From: Pseudomonadota bacterium
GTDB lineage: Bacteria; Pseudomonadota; Gammaproteobacteria; Burkholderiales; JABEVD01
Assembly: GCA_021802545.1 (NCBI GenBank)
Contig: JAJZRS010000014.1
Location: 1 to 64,000 of the forward strand
Length of the DNA: 64,000 bases
Reading direction: 5' to 3'
Each line of letters starts with the position of its first letter. The stretch's first letter is position 1. Of the stretch, positions 19,001 to 29,776 are shown piece by piece. A program made the position numbers and the translations under genes. Under the pieces are notes generated by a model that saw only the letters and a list, made by a program, of their open reading frames with translations, searched no databases and was not told the origin of the DNA.

Positions 19001-19951
19001 TCAATTTCTTTCCTCGATCGACGTGATCAGCTGCCTCATCGAGTTGCCCTGTTTGTCCGTCATCAGAACCTGCACCGGCCAGTAGTAATGATCCTCGTCG
19101 AGCCAGATTTCGGTCCCCTCGACCCCGGACTGATGCAGTTTCTTGAGGTGTATCGTCCTGAGTTTCATGGTGCCTGAGAGGATTTCCTCCTCCCCGATGA
19201 TCTGGTAATCGTAAATATCGAGTTTCCTGCCGTCGGTCGCGTGGAAGCTGAAAATGCCCTCCTTAGGCGGCGTATAGGCGAACTGGTAGAGAAAGCTCAG
19301 CTGGTCCTGGGTCATGGGCAGGAGTATGACCTGCTTTTTGGTTCCGTTCGAGAGGAGATCGAGCTTCATGTCCGGCCAGTCGAAATCGGCTTCCTGCCTG
19401 TTCGATTCGCTTCCACGGGTAATGGTGTAGCGGTCGGGCCGCAGGCCCCGGTCGGTCACGCGCCCCTCGCTTGTCTGGATTATTTCGCCCTTGACGAAAA
19501 GCGAGAAAATGCCGATCGCGCCTACCGTGCTCGTGATCTTGTAATGACTGTCGTCCAAGATGTCCCAGGTCTGCACGCCTCTGCCCACGATTGCGTTATC
19601 CTTGATGACGTTGAACACGAGCTTCGCGTGCGCCGGCACTTCGGGTCCTTTCTTGGCCGGCTTCTCAGTGCCGGGCGCGCTTTGCGCAATCGGGGTGCTC
19701 GCTGCAACCGGGGCACTTGCGGCCTCTTTAAGTCTGGCCGGCGCTTCTGGCGCACGCTTCGCTTTCGGCCTGGGCGGAGTGAGCGGCTTGAACTTGACGG
19801 GTTTTTCAGGCGGGACGATGCGCGCTTGCAGCGTGATCGTCTTCTTTGAGAAATCGGGCCATGAGATCTTCGGGATGAGGCCGAGCAGGAAGATGTGGAT
19901 CAGGAACGAAACCAGCAGCGCATAAATCAGGATCCTGGGGATGCGGCTCAT
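19001..19951 (-). CDS. DUF3108 domain protein
   Basis: 316 aa; TM anchor, Pro/Ala-rich linker, conserved TSTVGAIGIFSLFVKGEI...EGTEIWLDEDHYYWPVQVLMTDKQGN. Confidence 0.75.
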   Translation of the reverse strand: MSRIPRILIYALLVSFLIHIFLLGLIPKISWPDFSKKTITLQARIVPPEKPVKFKPLTPPRPKAKRAPEAPARLKEAASAPVAASTPIAQSAPGTEKPAKKGPEVPAHAKLVFNVIKDNAIVGRGVQTWDILDDSHYKITSTVGAIGIFSLFVKGEIIQTSEGRVTDRGLRPDRYTITRGSESNRQEADFDWPDMKLDLLSNGTKKQVILLPMTQDQLSFLYQFAYTPPKEGIFSFHATDGRKLDIYDYQIIGEEEILSGTMKLRTIHLKKLHQSGVEGTEIWLDEDHYYWPVQVLMTDKQGNSMRQLITSIEERN

Positions 19952-20586
19952 CGCTCATCGGCTATGTCCGGCGAAGCCAGGATGCCGCGTCCGGGCGGGC
20001 CGCCGAAAACCCGTCCGCCTGCCATCCTCAACCTGCCTTCGAGCAGCCATCGGATTGCCGCCGGGTAGATTCTGTGTTCCTGCGCAAGCACACGTGCGGC
20101 GAGATCATCTTCCGTGTCACTGTCTAGAACGGGAACGGCCGCCTGGACGATGATGGCGCCATGGTCGAGCTGGTCGGTGACGAAATGAACCGTGCAGCCA
20201 TGGATCTTGACCCCTTCCTCGAGCGCCCTTTTGTGGGTGTTCGTGCCGGGAAAGGCGGGGAGGAGCGAGGGATGGATGTTGATGAGCCTGCCCGAATAGC
20301 GCGCTACGAAGGCATTTCCCAGGATGCGCATGAAGCCCGCGAGGACGACGTAATCAGGGGAAAGAGCATCTATTTTCTCGGCGAGCGCATCGTCGAATGC
20401 TTCGCGCGAAGGGTAATTCGCGTGTTCGACGGTGCAGGTTTCGATGCCTCGCTCGCGAGCGAGGTGCAGGCCTTCGGAATCGCGCCTGTTGCTGATGACG
20501 GCGGACACCTCTAGAGGCAGACCCGCTTCCAGGATGGAAAGCATGTTGCTTCCCCGTCCGGAAATCAGGATGACGATGCGCTTCAT
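19948..20586 (-). CDS. purN: phosphoribosylglycinamide formyltransferase
   Basis: [60 protein letters not shown]. Confidence 0.95.
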   Translation of the reverse strand: MKRIVILISGRGSNMLSILEAGLPLEVSAVISNRRDSEGLHLARERGIETCTVEHANYPSREAFDDALAEKIDALSPDYVVLAGFMRILGNAFVARYSGRLINIHPSLLPAFPGTNTHKRALEEGVKIHGCTVHFVTDQLDHGAIIVQAAVPVLDSDTEDDLAARVLAQEHRIYPAAIRWLLEGRLRMAGGRVFGGPPGRGILASPDIADER

Positions 20587-21617
20587 TCGACGAAAGTCTG
20601 GGCCTGGCCGGGTTCCCTGCGCCTGATTTCGCCGATCTTCCATACGCTCTCTCCCGATTCCTTCAGGAGACGCATGGATGTTTCAGCATTTTCCCTGGAC
20701 GTCACGACGATCATGCCGATGCCGCAATTGAACACCCGGTGCATTTCGGAATCGAGAACGTTGCCACGCTCCTGAAGCCAGGAGAAAAGCGGGGGCATGG
20801 GCCAGGCATCCTTTTGCAGGGCGGCGGTCATGTTTTCCGGCAGGATGCGCGGGATGTTTTCGATGAGCCCGCCTCCGGTGATGTGGGCGAGTCCCTTCGG
20901 CGCGCATTTTTCGAAAAGCTGAAGGATTGATTTCACGTAAATCCTGGTCGGGGCCATGATGGCTTCCGCAAGCGGTCTCGATTCTCCGGGCAGGACCATG
21001 GAAAGGTCGGTATGGTCCCGTTCGAGTATCTTCCTGATCAGCGAATAGCCGTTCGAGTGCGCGCCGCTGGAAGCGAGCCCGAGGACGACGTCGCCTTCGG
21101 CGATGTCTTTGCCGTCGATGATTTCGGATTTTTCCACTGCGCCCACCGCGAAACCGGCAAGATCGTATTCCCCATCGGGATACATACCGGGCATTTCCGC
21201 GGTCTCTCCTCCGATCAGCGCGCAGCCCGACATTTCACAGCCCCTGGCGATGCCCTTGATGACGTCGGTCGCAGCAGCGACGTCGAGCTTCCCGCATGCG
21301 AAATAATCGAGGAAGAAGAGGGGCTCTGCTCCCTGGACAAGAATGTCGTTGACGCTCATCGCGACGAGATCGATGCCGACCGTGTCGTGCTTTTCCAGCA
21401 TGAAGGCGAGCCTGAGTTTGGTGCCCACGCCGTCCGTGCCGGATACCAGAACGGGTTCCTTGTATTTCTTGGAAATCTCGAAAAGCGCGCCGAATCCGCC
21501 TATGCCGGCAAGCACGCCTTCCCGCATGGTTTTCAAGGCATGAGGCTTGATGTTTTCGATCAGTTTGTCGCCTGCATCGATGTCTACGCCTGCGTCTTTG
21601 TATGATAGGTGGCTCAC
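20583..21617 (-). CDS. purM: phosphoribosylformylglycinamidine cyclo-ligase
   Basis: 344 aa; [47 protein letters not shown]. Confidence 0.96.
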   Translation of the reverse strand: MSHLSYKDAGVDIDAGDKLIENIKPHALKTMREGVLAGIGGFGALFEISKKYKEPVLVSGTDGVGTKLRLAFMLEKHDTVGIDLVAMSVNDILVQGAEPLFFLDYFACGKLDVAAATDVIKGIARGCEMSGCALIGGETAEMPGMYPDGEYDLAGFAVGAVEKSEIIDGKDIAEGDVVLGLASSGAHSNGYSLIRKILERDHTDLSMVLPGESRPLAEAIMAPTRIYVKSILQLFEKCAPKGLAHITGGGLIENIPRILPENMTAALQKDAWPMPPLFSWLQERGNVLDSEMHRVFNCGIGMIVVTSRENAETSMRLLKESGESVWKIGEIRRREPGQAQTFVE

Positions 21618-21696
21618 TTGGGTTCTTTCGAAGTCGAGGATGCACTAGAATAGGGACTTTGTCTTGCCCCCAATTTTACCGCAAGCCCGACGTCTA

Positions 21697-22353
21697 ATGA
21701 AACAGTTGCTCCTTGATTTTCCATCCCAAAGCCCCACGCTTGCCAATTTTGTTCCCGGGGAAAACGGCGAGCTGCTTTACCAGTTGCGCGAACTGGCTGC
21801 GGGGCGATCGAAAGAGCGCATGGTCTATCTTTGGGGTGAGGCGGGGTGCGGCAGGACGCATCTTCTTCGCGCATGCGCCGAAGAGGCGCATGGCATCTAT
21901 GTCTCGTGCGGCAGCGCAAGCACATTCGATTGCGAATCAGGATTCGTCGCGGTCGACGATGCGGGCGCCCTGAATGAGGCGGGGCAGATCGCGCTTTTCC
22001 ACCTGTACAACAGGCTGAAGGAGGCAGGCGGCGCGCTGCTTGTTTCCGGGGATGCCCCGCCTGCACGAATGGGCCTCAGGGAAGATCTCGCCACGAGGCT
22101 GGGATGGGGGCTCGTCTACCAGGTCCGTTCCCTGCTCGACGAGGAAAAACGCTCTGCCCTGAGCGCCCATGCCAAGGCCATGGGATTCGAAATATCGGTG
22201 GAAGTGGTCGATTATTTGATGCATCATATCCGCCGCGACCTGCACACGCTCATGAAGATGCTCGATGCGCTCGACGAATTTTCGCGAGAGGCCAAGCGCC
22301 CGATCACGATACCCCTGCTGAAAGAAGTCATTGAAAGGATGAAATGCGCCTGA
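21697..22353 (+). CDS. hda: DnaA regulatory inactivator Hda
   Basis: MKQLLLDFPSQSPTLANFVPGEN, WGEAGCGRTHLLRA; divergent from purM as in related genomes. Confidence 0.92.
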   Translation: MKQLLLDFPSQSPTLANFVPGENGELLYQLRELAAGRSKERMVYLWGEAGCGRTHLLRACAEEAHGIYVSCGSASTFDCESGFVAVDDAGALNEAGQIALFHLYNRLKEAGGALLVSGDAPPARMGLREDLATRLGWGLVYQVRSLLDEEKRSALSAHAKAMGFEISVEVVDYLMHHIRRDLHTLMKMLDALDEFSREAKRPITIPLLKEVIERMKCA

Positions 22354-23000
22354 CCCTGTTCGACCTCGACAATACCCTGCTTGGCGGGGACAGCGACTTC
22401 GAATGGGCACAATTCCTGATCGAAAAGGGGGTGCTCGACCGCGAGGTCTTTGAAGCGAGAAACCGCAAATTCTACGAGGATTACAAGGCTGGAACGCTCG
22501 ATATCAACGAATTTCTCGCCTTTCAGCTGAACCCCTTGTCCAGGCACAAGCGAACCCAGCTGGACGCCTGGCATGCAGAATTCATGGAAAACAAGGTCAG
22601 GCCGATGATGCTGGAGGCCGCATTCAGGCTGGTCGAATCGCACAAAGGAGACCTCTGCGCCATCGTGACGGCGACCAACAGCTTCGTCACGGGGCCGATC
22701 GCCACGGCTTTCGGCATAGAAAACCTGCTGGCCACAGAACCGGAGGAGGACGGGGGCGAATTCACTGGTGGGGTGAAGGGCGTGCCCTGCTTCAGGGAAG
22801 GCAAGGTCACCCGCCTTGAAGCATGGCTCGCTTCAAGAGGCGAAAGCCTGGAATCCTTTGCCGAAACCCGTTTCTACAGCGATTCGCTCAACGACCTGCC
22901 GCTCCTCGAAAAAGTGAGCCATCCGGTCGCCGTCGACCCCGATCCCACCCTGATGCGCCATGCCGAAAGAATGGGTTGGCAAATCATGAGCTTGCGCTAG
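22344..23000 (+). CDS. HAD-superfamily hydrolase (SerB-like, IB)
   Basis: 218 aa; LFDLDNTLLGGDSD, TATNSFVT, FYSDSLNDLPLLE. Confidence 0.92.
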   Translation: MRLTLFDLDNTLLGGDSDFEWAQFLIEKGVLDREVFEARNRKFYEDYKAGTLDINEFLAFQLNPLSRHKRTQLDAWHAEFMENKVRPMMLEAAFRLVESHKGDLCAIVTATNSFVTGPIATAFGIENLLATEPEEDGGEFTGGVKGVPCFREGKVTRLEAWLASRGESLESFAETRFYSDSLNDLPLLEKVSHPVAVDPDPTLMRHAERMGWQIMSLR

Positions 23001-23051
23001 GTTTTTCGGCTATAATCCGCGGATGCATTTCGATTACTTTCCTGCGCCAGA

Positions 23052-24350
23052 ATGATCCGCAAATTCCTTAAACGCGTTTTTGACAAGCCGAAGCGCGTCG
23101 TCATACCGCTTTCCCAGCACGGCATCCACAAGGAGGGCGTGAGTTCATGCGCCAGGAAGGTCACCTCCAGCCTTCAGGAAGCGGGGTTTTCGGCTTTCAT
23201 CGTGGGCGGCGCGGTCAGGGATCTCCTGCTCGGCAAGAGGCCCAAGGATTTCGACGTGGCGACCGATGCCGATCCTGACGAGGTCAGGGCGATCTTCAGG
23301 CGGTCGAGGATCATAGGCAGGCGCTTCAGGCTTGTCCACGTGATGTGCGGCGCGGACATGATCGAAGTCTCGACTTTCAGGCGCGGACATTCCCCGGAGG
23401 AAGAGGAAGACGGAAGGACGGACGCCCACGGGCGCGTGCTCGCTGACAACGTTTTCGGCAACCAGGAGGAGGATGCGCAGCGGCGGGATTTCACGGTCAA
23501 TGCCCTGTTCTACGATCCCTCTACCCAGGAAATCCTGGATTATCACGGCGGTTTTTCCGATCTGAAGGCGGGCAAGCTGAGGATGATCGGGGATCCTGCA
23601 ACCCGCTACCGGGAAGATCCCGTGCGCATGCTGCGCGCAGTGCGCTTCGCAGCGAAACTCGGATTGAAGCTCGACAGGCATACGGAAGCGCCCATCAAAA
23701 CCATGGGGGAGTTGCTGCAGCATGTTCCCGCTGCGCGGCTTTTCGAGGAAATGCTGAAGCTGCTGCTTTCGGGCCATTCGGTCGAGTGCATCCTGGAATT
23801 GAGGCGCGCAGGCCTTCACCATGGCCTGCTGCCCATGCTGGATGTGATTCTGGAGCAGCCGATGGGCGAGCGCTTCGTCATGGCGGCGCTCAAGAATACC
23901 GACGAGCGCATCGCCCAGGACAAGCCTGTTTCCCCCTCCTTCCTGTTCGCATCCTTGCTCTGGCACGAGGTGCTGTCCGTCTGGAAGGCGGCCAAGGACA
24001 AGGGAGGGAAGCCCTATCCTGCGCTTTTCCAGGCGATGGACCAAGTGCTCGACGCCCAGCAGGAGAAGCTCGCCATTCCGCGAAGATATACGGCGACCAT
24101 GAAGGAGATCTGGTCCTTGCAGCTGCGCTTCATGCAGCGTTCCGGAAGAAGGCCGTATCTGCTCCTGGAGCATCCCAGGTTCCGCGCGGCCTACGATTTC
24201 CTCCTGCTGCGCTGCGAGAGCGGCGAAATTGAGCAGGAAGTCGGAGCATGGTGGGAAGCATTCCAGAATGCTGAAAGCGGCGCGCGGGAAGGCATGCTGA
24301 TCGCAGACGAAGCGCCGAAGCGCCGCCGCAGGCGGCGGCCAAGGGCCTGA
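23052..24350 (+). CDS. pcnB: poly(A) polymerase I
   Basis: 432 aa; AFIVGGAVRDLLLGKRPKDFDVATDADP, RRDFTVNALFYDP, arginine-rich C terminus. Confidence 0.95.
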   Translation: MIRKFLKRVFDKPKRVVIPLSQHGIHKEGVSSCARKVTSSLQEAGFSAFIVGGAVRDLLLGKRPKDFDVATDADPDEVRAIFRRSRIIGRRFRLVHVMCGADMIEVSTFRRGHSPEEEEDGRTDAHGRVLADNVFGNQEEDAQRRDFTVNALFYDPSTQEILDYHGGFSDLKAGKLRMIGDPATRYREDPVRMLRAVRFAAKLGLKLDRHTEAPIKTMGELLQHVPAARLFEEMLKLLLSGHSVECILELRRAGLHHGLLPMLDVILEQPMGERFVMAALKNTDERIAQDKPVSPSFLFASLLWHEVLSVWKAAKDKGGKPYPALFQAMDQVLDAQQEKLAIPRRYTATMKEIWSLQLRFMQRSGRRPYLLLEHPRFRAAYDFLLLRCESGEIEQEVGAWWEAFQNAESGAREGMLIADEAPKRRRRRRPRA

Positions 24351-24351
24351 C

Positions 24352-24834
24352 ATGGCCAGGGCCTACATTGCCTTGGGCAGCAATCTCGATACGCCGAAAT
24401 GCCAGATCGATTCTGCCTTTTTCGAGCTCGGAAAATTGCCGGAAACGCATCTTCTCGCATGCTCCAGTCTCTATCTCAGCGCGCCGATATCCGACATCGT
24501 CCAGCCTGATTACGTCAATGCCGTTGCGCTTGTCGAGACGCAGCTCGACCCGCATCGGCTGCTCGAATACCTGCTCGAGATAGAGCGTTCGCACGGCAGG
24601 GTGAGGGAAGCGCAAAACGCCCCGAGAACGCTCGATCTCGACATCCTGTTGTATAATGACCTCGTCCTGTCGGACGAGCACCTGATCATCCCGCATCCCC
24701 GCATGCATGAACGCAGGTTCGTGCTCTGTCCTCTTCTCGAGATCGAGCCTTCCTGCACCATTCCGGGGATAGGCAGGGCGCAGGATTTGCTGCCCGGACT
24801 CGCTGGCCAAGTTCTGCAGAAAATGACGGAGTAG
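24352..24834 (+). CDS. folK: 2-amino-4-hydroxy-6-hydroxymethyldihydropteridine diphosphokinase
   Basis: 160 aa; AYIALGSNLDTP, APRTLDLDILLYNDL, IPHPRMHERRFVL. Confidence 0.96.
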   Translation: MARAYIALGSNLDTPKCQIDSAFFELGKLPETHLLACSSLYLSAPISDIVQPDYVNAVALVETQLDPHRLLEYLLEIERSHGRVREAQNAPRTLDLDILLYNDLVLSDEHLIIPHPRMHERRFVLCPLLEIEPSCTIPGIGRAQDLLPGLAGQVLQKMTE

Positions 24835-24837
24835 CGC

Positions 24838-25485
24838 ATGCTTTTCGAGAAATACAGTTACATCGCTGTCGAGGGACCGATCGGCGTCGGAAAGACGAGT
24901 CTCGCCAGGCGTCTTGCCTCCCATTTCGGCGATTTTTCCAGGCTTCTCCTGGAAAAACCTGAAAGGAACCCTTTTCTCGCCAGGTTCTACGAGGACCCGC
25001 AGCGTTACGCGCTCTCCACCCAGCTGTTCTTTCTCTTCCAGCGCATGCAGGATCTTCAGGACCTGGTGCAGCCCGACATGTTCAGCCGGGCGACCGTGAC
25101 CGATTTCTTGATCGAGAAGGACCCGCTGTTCGCAAGGCTCAATCTGAGCGACGAAGAATTCCATTTGTACCAGCAGATGTACAGGCATCTGCAGCCCCAG
25201 GTCCCCGTTCCGGATCTCGTGATCTATCTTCAGGCCTCCCCGGACAAGCTCGTCGAGCGCGTGAGAAGGCGCGGGACGGCTTACGAGAAGGGCATCACGG
25301 AGGAATACCTCGCCGGGCTGGTGGAGAGCTACAGCCGCTTCTTTCTGCATTACGAGGCGGCGCCGGTGTTCATGGTCAACAGCGACAATTTCAATTTCGT
25401 CGAGGAGAGCGGGGATTTCGAACTGCTTCTCGAGCGCATCGAGCAGATGCGCGGCGGGAGAGAATTCTTCAGCAGGGGAGCATGA
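24838..25485 (+). CDS. deoxynucleoside kinase
   Basis: 215 aa; [21 protein letters not shown]-loop, [17 protein letters not shown]-like [11 protein letters not shown] region. Confidence 0.88.
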   Translation: MLFEKYSYIAVEGPIGVGKTSLARRLASHFGDFSRLLLEKPERNPFLARFYEDPQRYALSTQLFFLFQRMQDLQDLVQPDMFSRATVTDFLIEKDPLFARLNLSDEEFHLYQQMYRHLQPQVPVPDLVIYLQASPDKLVERVRRRGTAYEKGITEEYLAGLVESYSRFFLHYEAAPVFMVNSDNFNFVEESGDFELLLERIEQMRGGREFFSRGA

Positions 25486-26273
25486 TGCTGACCTTGAACG
25501 ATCTCCTTAAAATGCGCGAGGAAGGCATGCCGATCGCGGCGCTCACCTGCTACGACGCGAGCTTCGCCGCCCTGCTCGAGGGAGCCGGCGTCGACATCCT
25601 GCTGGTCGGCGATTCGCTCGGCATGGTGATCCAGGGAAAAGGCACGACCCTTTCCGTTTCCATGGAAGAGATGGTCTACCATACGCGTTGCGTTGCGGAA
25701 GGCGCCTCGCGGGCTTTCATCATGGCCGACATGCCCTTCGGCAGCTACCAGGAAAATCCGGAGAAGGCTTTTTCCAACGCGGCGCAGCTGCTTGCGGCAG
25801 GCGCGCACATGGTCAAGATCGAAGGGGGGCTGCCCATGGTCGAGACGGTCCGATTCCTGGCCGACCGCGGGGTTCCCGTCTGCGCCCACATCGGCTTGAC
25901 GCCCCAATCCGTGCACAGGCTCGGCGGATACAGGGTGCAAGGGAAAACGGAAGTGGAGGCAAGCCGGCTGCTCAATGACGCCGCAGCCCTCGAGGCGGCC
26001 GGCGCATCCTTCCTGCTGATGGAGGCGATTCCAGGGGAACTCGCAGGGGAGATCACGGAAAGCCTTTCGATTCCCACCATCGGCATCGGCGCAGGGCGTG
26101 CCTGCTCCGGCCAGGTGCTCGTATTGCACGACATGCTGGGGATTTATCCGGGCAAGCAGGCGAAGTTCGTGAAGAATTTCATGATTGGGGCAGGCAGTAT
26201 CCAGGATGCGGTCAGGCATTATGTCGACGAAGTGAAAAGCGGCGATTTTCCCGGCATAGAGCATACCTTCTGA
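25482..26273 (+). CDS. panB: 3-methyl-2-oxobutanoate hydroxymethyltransferase
   Basis: 263 aa; [71 protein letters not shown]. Confidence 0.97.
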   Translation: MMLTLNDLLKMREEGMPIAALTCYDASFAALLEGAGVDILLVGDSLGMVIQGKGTTLSVSMEEMVYHTRCVAEGASRAFIMADMPFGSYQENPEKAFSNAAQLLAAGAHMVKIEGGLPMVETVRFLADRGVPVCAHIGLTPQSVHRLGGYRVQGKTEVEASRLLNDAAALEAAGASFLLMEAIPGELAGEITESLSIPTIGIGAGRACSGQVLVLHDMLGIYPGKQAKFVKNFMIGAGSIQDAVRHYVDEVKSGDFPGIEHTF

Positions 26274-27097
26274 TGGAAGTGGCAAGCACCATTGCGGATT
26301 TTCGCAATTCCCTGAAAGGCGACATCGCATTCGTGCCGACCATGGGCAATCTGCACGACGGGCATCTGGAACTCGTGCGCATCGCGAAAAGGAATGCTTC
26401 CTGCGTGGCGGCAAGCATTTTCGTCAACCGCCTGCAGTTCGGGGAAGGCGAGGATTTCGAACGCTATCCGAGGACGTTCGAGCAGGACTGCGAAAAACTG
26501 GAAGCGGAAGGCGTGGACGTTCTTTTCGCGCCGATTGAGGCTGAACTCTATCCGGTTCCACAGGAAGTCACGGTGAATCTTCCCAAAATCGCAGCCGAAC
26601 TGTGCGGGGCGAGCAGGCCCGGACATTTCAACGGCATGGCGACCGTCGTGCTCAAGCTTTTCAACATCGCAAGACCTGCTTATGCCGTTTTCGGCAGGAA
26701 GGACTACCAGCAGCTCCATCTCGTCAAGCAGATGGTTTCCCAGTTCAATCTTTCCGTCGCCATACTCGAAGGGGAGACGGTGCGTGAGGAGGACGGTCTC
26801 GCCATGAGCTCAAGAAACCGCTATCTTTCTGAAATCGAAAGGAGAGAGGCGCCCAGGCTCTATCACCGTCTGCAGGAGATCGCCCAAGCCATCACCATGG
26901 GCAGCAGGGATTTTTCGGTTTTGGAGAAACAGGCGACAGCCGATCTTGAAAGCCGAGGCTGGCAGGTCGATTATGTCGAGATCAGGCATGCCGATACGCT
27001 CGAGACGCCGCATGAAACGGACGCGAGGCTGATTGTACTCGGCGCGGCAAGACTGGGGAAGACCCGTCTCATAGACAACATTTGTCTCGAAGGTTGA
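26273..27097 (+). CDS. panC: pantothenate synthetase
   Basis: 274 aa; FVPTMGNLHDGHLELV, GKDYQQLHLVKQMV-type motif, GLAMSSRNRYLS. Confidence 0.97.
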   Translation: MEVASTIADFRNSLKGDIAFVPTMGNLHDGHLELVRIAKRNASCVAASIFVNRLQFGEGEDFERYPRTFEQDCEKLEAEGVDVLFAPIEAELYPVPQEVTVNLPKIAAELCGASRPGHFNGMATVVLKLFNIARPAYAVFGRKDYQQLHLVKQMVSQFNLSVAILEGETVREEDGLAMSSRNRYLSEIERREAPRLYHRLQEIAQAITMGSRDFSVLEKQATADLESRGWQVDYVEIRHADTLETPHETDARLIVLGAARLGKTRLIDNICLEG

Positions 27098-27139
27098 GTC
27101 GCTTTATACTGTAGCGCTTTTTCTCAACCAGAGGCTCCC

Positions 27140-27520
27140 ATGCAAAGAACGATGCTGAGTTCGAAGCTCCACAGGGTCACGGTCACGCATTCCGAACTGC
27201 ATTATGAAGGCTCATGCGCGATCGACGAGAACCTGATGGACGCGGCCGACATCCGCGAGTATCAGCAAATCGATATCTACAACGTGACGAACGGAGAGCG
27301 CTTCACGACCTATGCGATCAGGGCTGAAAGGGGATCGGGCATCATTTCCGTGAACGGCGCGGCCGCTCACAAGGCATCCCCTGGAGATATCGTGATCATC
27401 GCCGCCTATGCCGCCTATGGGGAAGCGGAGCTCCCCCTGTATGCGCCGAGACTGGTTTACGTAGACGGATCCAACCGCATCATCGACGAGCGCAGCAGCA
27501 TTCCCCTTCAGGCAGCTTAG
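27140..27520 (+). CDS. panD: aspartate 1-decarboxylase
   Basis: 126 aa; [25 protein letters not shown] with GS self-processing site. Confidence 0.97.
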   Translation: MQRTMLSSKLHRVTVTHSELHYEGSCAIDENLMDAADIREYQQIDIYNVTNGERFTTYAIRAERGSGIISVNGAAAHKASPGDIVIIAAYAAYGEAELPLYAPRLVYVDGSNRIIDERSSIPLQAA

Positions 27521-28029
27521 TGATGGTGCCCGTCGTCGTGGGTATGGCCGTGCGCGATTTCCTCTGACGTGGCGGGACGAACGGCGGTGACCGTGCAGCT
27601 GAACGTGAGCTTCATCCCGGCAAGAGGGTGGTTTCCGTCGACCACTACCTTTTCAGGGGTCACGTCGGTTACCGTATAGATCATCACGTCTTCAGTGCCT
27701 TCTTCTCCGCCTTCGAAGCGCATGCCGACTTCGACTTCTGCGGGAAAAAGGTTCCTCGGCTCCACGCGGATCAGGTTCGGGTCGATTTCCCCGAAAGCAT
27801 TTTCCGGTTCCATGTCGACCGAACAGGAAAAACCCACCATCTGCTCGTGCAGCGTTTCCTCGACCTGGGGGAAGATGCCATCGTAGCCGCCATGAAGATA
27901 GCTGACCGGGGAATCCGTTTTTTCGAGCAGGTTGCCGGATTCGTCCTTCAGTTCAAAATCGAGGGATACGACAGTGTTTTTTTCGATGCGCATTGAGAGG
28001 CCGTCCGTGATAATGTGTGGATCAACCAT
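27517..28029 (-). CDS. slyD: SlyD-type FKBP peptidyl-prolyl isomerase
   Basis: 170 aa; [43 protein letters not shown], His-rich tail [11 protein letters not shown]. Confidence 0.9.
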   Translation of the reverse strand: MVDPHIITDGLSMRIEKNTVVSLDFELKDESGNLLEKTDSPVSYLHGGYDGIFPQVEETLHEQMVGFSCSVDMEPENAFGEIDPNLIRVEPRNLFPAEVEVGMRFEGGEEGTEDVMIYTVTDVTPEKVVVDGNHPLAGMKLTFSCTVTAVRPATSEEIAHGHTHDDGHHH

Positions 28030-28070
28030 TCTAACCGATTTTGTTCAGGATTTTTAGATATAATTGGCAA

Positions 28071-29186
28071 ATGCTGGGAGATATTACGCCACGCGATTTC
28101 CTGCGCGATTACTGGCACAAGAAGCCGCTCATTATCCGAAAGGCCTTTCCGGGCTTCACGGGGCTCATGACCCCAAGTGAGCTGATCGAGCTTTCCCTGA
28201 GCGAGGATGCGCAATCCAGGCTCGTGACCTTCGACAAGGAAAAATGGTCGCTCAAGGAAGGCCCTTTTGAAAAAAGGCATTTCAAGAAGCTGCCGAAAAG
28301 CTGGACCCTGCTCGTCCAGGGTGTCAATCACCATCTAGCCTCGGGCGGGAGGCTTCTCAAAGAATTCGACTTCGTCCCCCATGCGCGGCTCGACGATCTC
28401 ATGGTCAGTTATGCGCCGGATGGTGGGGGAGTGGGTCCTCACTACGACTCATACGACGTCTTCCTGCTGCAGGGGATGGGAAAGAGGCGCTGGCAGATTT
28501 CATCGAGCGCCGACCGGACGCTGGTGCCGGATGCGCCGCTCAGGATCCTCTCGAGCTTCGAGCCCGAAGAGGAATGGGTGCTGGAATCCGGCGACATGCT
28601 GTATCTTCCTCCGAAGTACGCGCACAACGGCATCGCTGTGGGCGATTCGATGACCTATTCGATCGGCTTCAGGGCGCCCTCCAATATCGAACTGGCGAGG
28701 GAATTCCTGGTGTACCTCCAGGACCATATCGAGATGGAAGGCATGTACGAGGACCCGGACCTCGCCCTGCAGGATCATCCTGCCGAAATAGGCGAATCCA
28801 TGCTGGAGAAAGTATCCGAAGTGCTTTTGCGCATCCGGTGGGGAAAAAGCGATGTGGAGCGCTTTCTAGGCATCTATCTTTCCGAGCCCAAGCCACACCT
28901 CTTTTTCGATCCGCCGGACCGCCCCATTTCGGAGAAGCGCTTTGTCGAAGCAATGGGGAAGCGTGGCGTCCGTCTCGATCCCAAGTCCCAGATGCTTTTC
29001 ACTCAGGATCATCTTTTCATCAACGGCGAAGCGCTGTCTTTCGTTGGGCTGGATGAGGAATACCTGAAATCCTTCGCCGATGCGCGCTCGTCGCCTGCGG
29101 CTTCAACCGATCCTGAAACCATGTCCCTGCTTTACCAGTGGTACAGGGACGGCTATATTGAAATCGGAGAGGAGGGCGATGACTGA
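28071..29186 (+). CDS. cupin / JmjC-like ribosomal protein oxygenase (RoxA family)
   Basis: MLGDITPRDFLRDYWHKKPLIIRKAFP, GVGPHYDSYDVFLLQGMGKRRWQI, LYLPPKYAHNGIAVGD. Confidence 0.88.
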   Translation: MLGDITPRDFLRDYWHKKPLIIRKAFPGFTGLMTPSELIELSLSEDAQSRLVTFDKEKWSLKEGPFEKRHFKKLPKSWTLLVQGVNHHLASGGRLLKEFDFVPHARLDDLMVSYAPDGGGVGPHYDSYDVFLLQGMGKRRWQISSSADRTLVPDAPLRILSSFEPEEEWVLESGDMLYLPPKYAHNGIAVGDSMTYSIGFRAPSNIELAREFLVYLQDHIEMEGMYEDPDLALQDHPAEIGESMLEKVSEVLLRIRWGKSDVERFLGIYLSEPKPHLFFDPPDRPISEKRFVEAMGKRGVRLDPKSQMLFTQDHLFINGEALSFVGLDEEYLKSFADARSSPAASTDPETMSLLYQWYRDGYIEIGEEGDD

Positions 29187-29664
29187 ACCTGCGCACAGGA
29201 AACTCGACGGGCTTGCCGAATATGCCGATGCCATCGACGAAATCATCGGGCTCGCCAAGCGTCATATCCACATTTTCGACTACAGTCTCGAGAACATGGC
29301 ATTCAACAGCGTGGCCCGGTACGATGCGTTGCATGCCTTCCTGATCGCCAATGCGCAGAACCGCCTGTCCATTGTCGTAAAGGACTCGGATTATCTGGAC
29401 AGGCATTGTCCGCGCATGATCACGCTGCTCAAGCGCTTCGGCCACAACATGGCGATCAACAGGACGCGCAATGAGGCGGCCGATGCCTGCGATCCCTTCT
29501 GCGTCGTCGACGGGGAGCATTTCGTGCGCCGTTTTCATTTCGACGATTCGAGAGGGATTTTCGCCATGTGCGATCCGCATGAAGCCAGGATGCTTGAAAT
29601 GCGTTTCGAGCAGATATGGGAAGCTTCCGAGACGGCTATTTATGGGGACTTGGCGGGGTTATGA
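29179..29664 (+). CDS. DUF7931-like hypothetical protein
   Basis: MTEPAHRKLDGLAEYADAIDEIIGLAKRHIHIFDYSLENM...; overlaps stop of the RoxA-like gene. Confidence 0.6.
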   Translation: MTEPAHRKLDGLAEYADAIDEIIGLAKRHIHIFDYSLENMAFNSVARYDALHAFLIANAQNRLSIVVKDSDYLDRHCPRMITLLKRFGHNMAINRTRNEAADACDPFCVVDGEHFVRRFHFDDSRGIFAMCDPHEARMLEMRFEQIWEASETAIYGDLAGL

Positions 29665-29776
29665 GAAAATTCTAATGGATACTGGAAAATTCCATTAAAC
29701 CTGCTAAAATCGCAAGGTCGGTCCGTGCTATAAATTCGGCCGCAATTTCGTGTCAACTAAACTAGGGAATAATATA

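Noticed and set aside
23145-24353. 402-aa minus-strand ORF opposite pcnB
   Set aside because: Antisense shadow of a clear poly(A) polymerase gene; composition rich in H, R, G with no motif.
27098-27139. Hairpin or attenuator between panC and panD
   Set aside because: Only about 4 bp of stem can form; the short T run looks like chance and a -10-like TATACT is equally likely.
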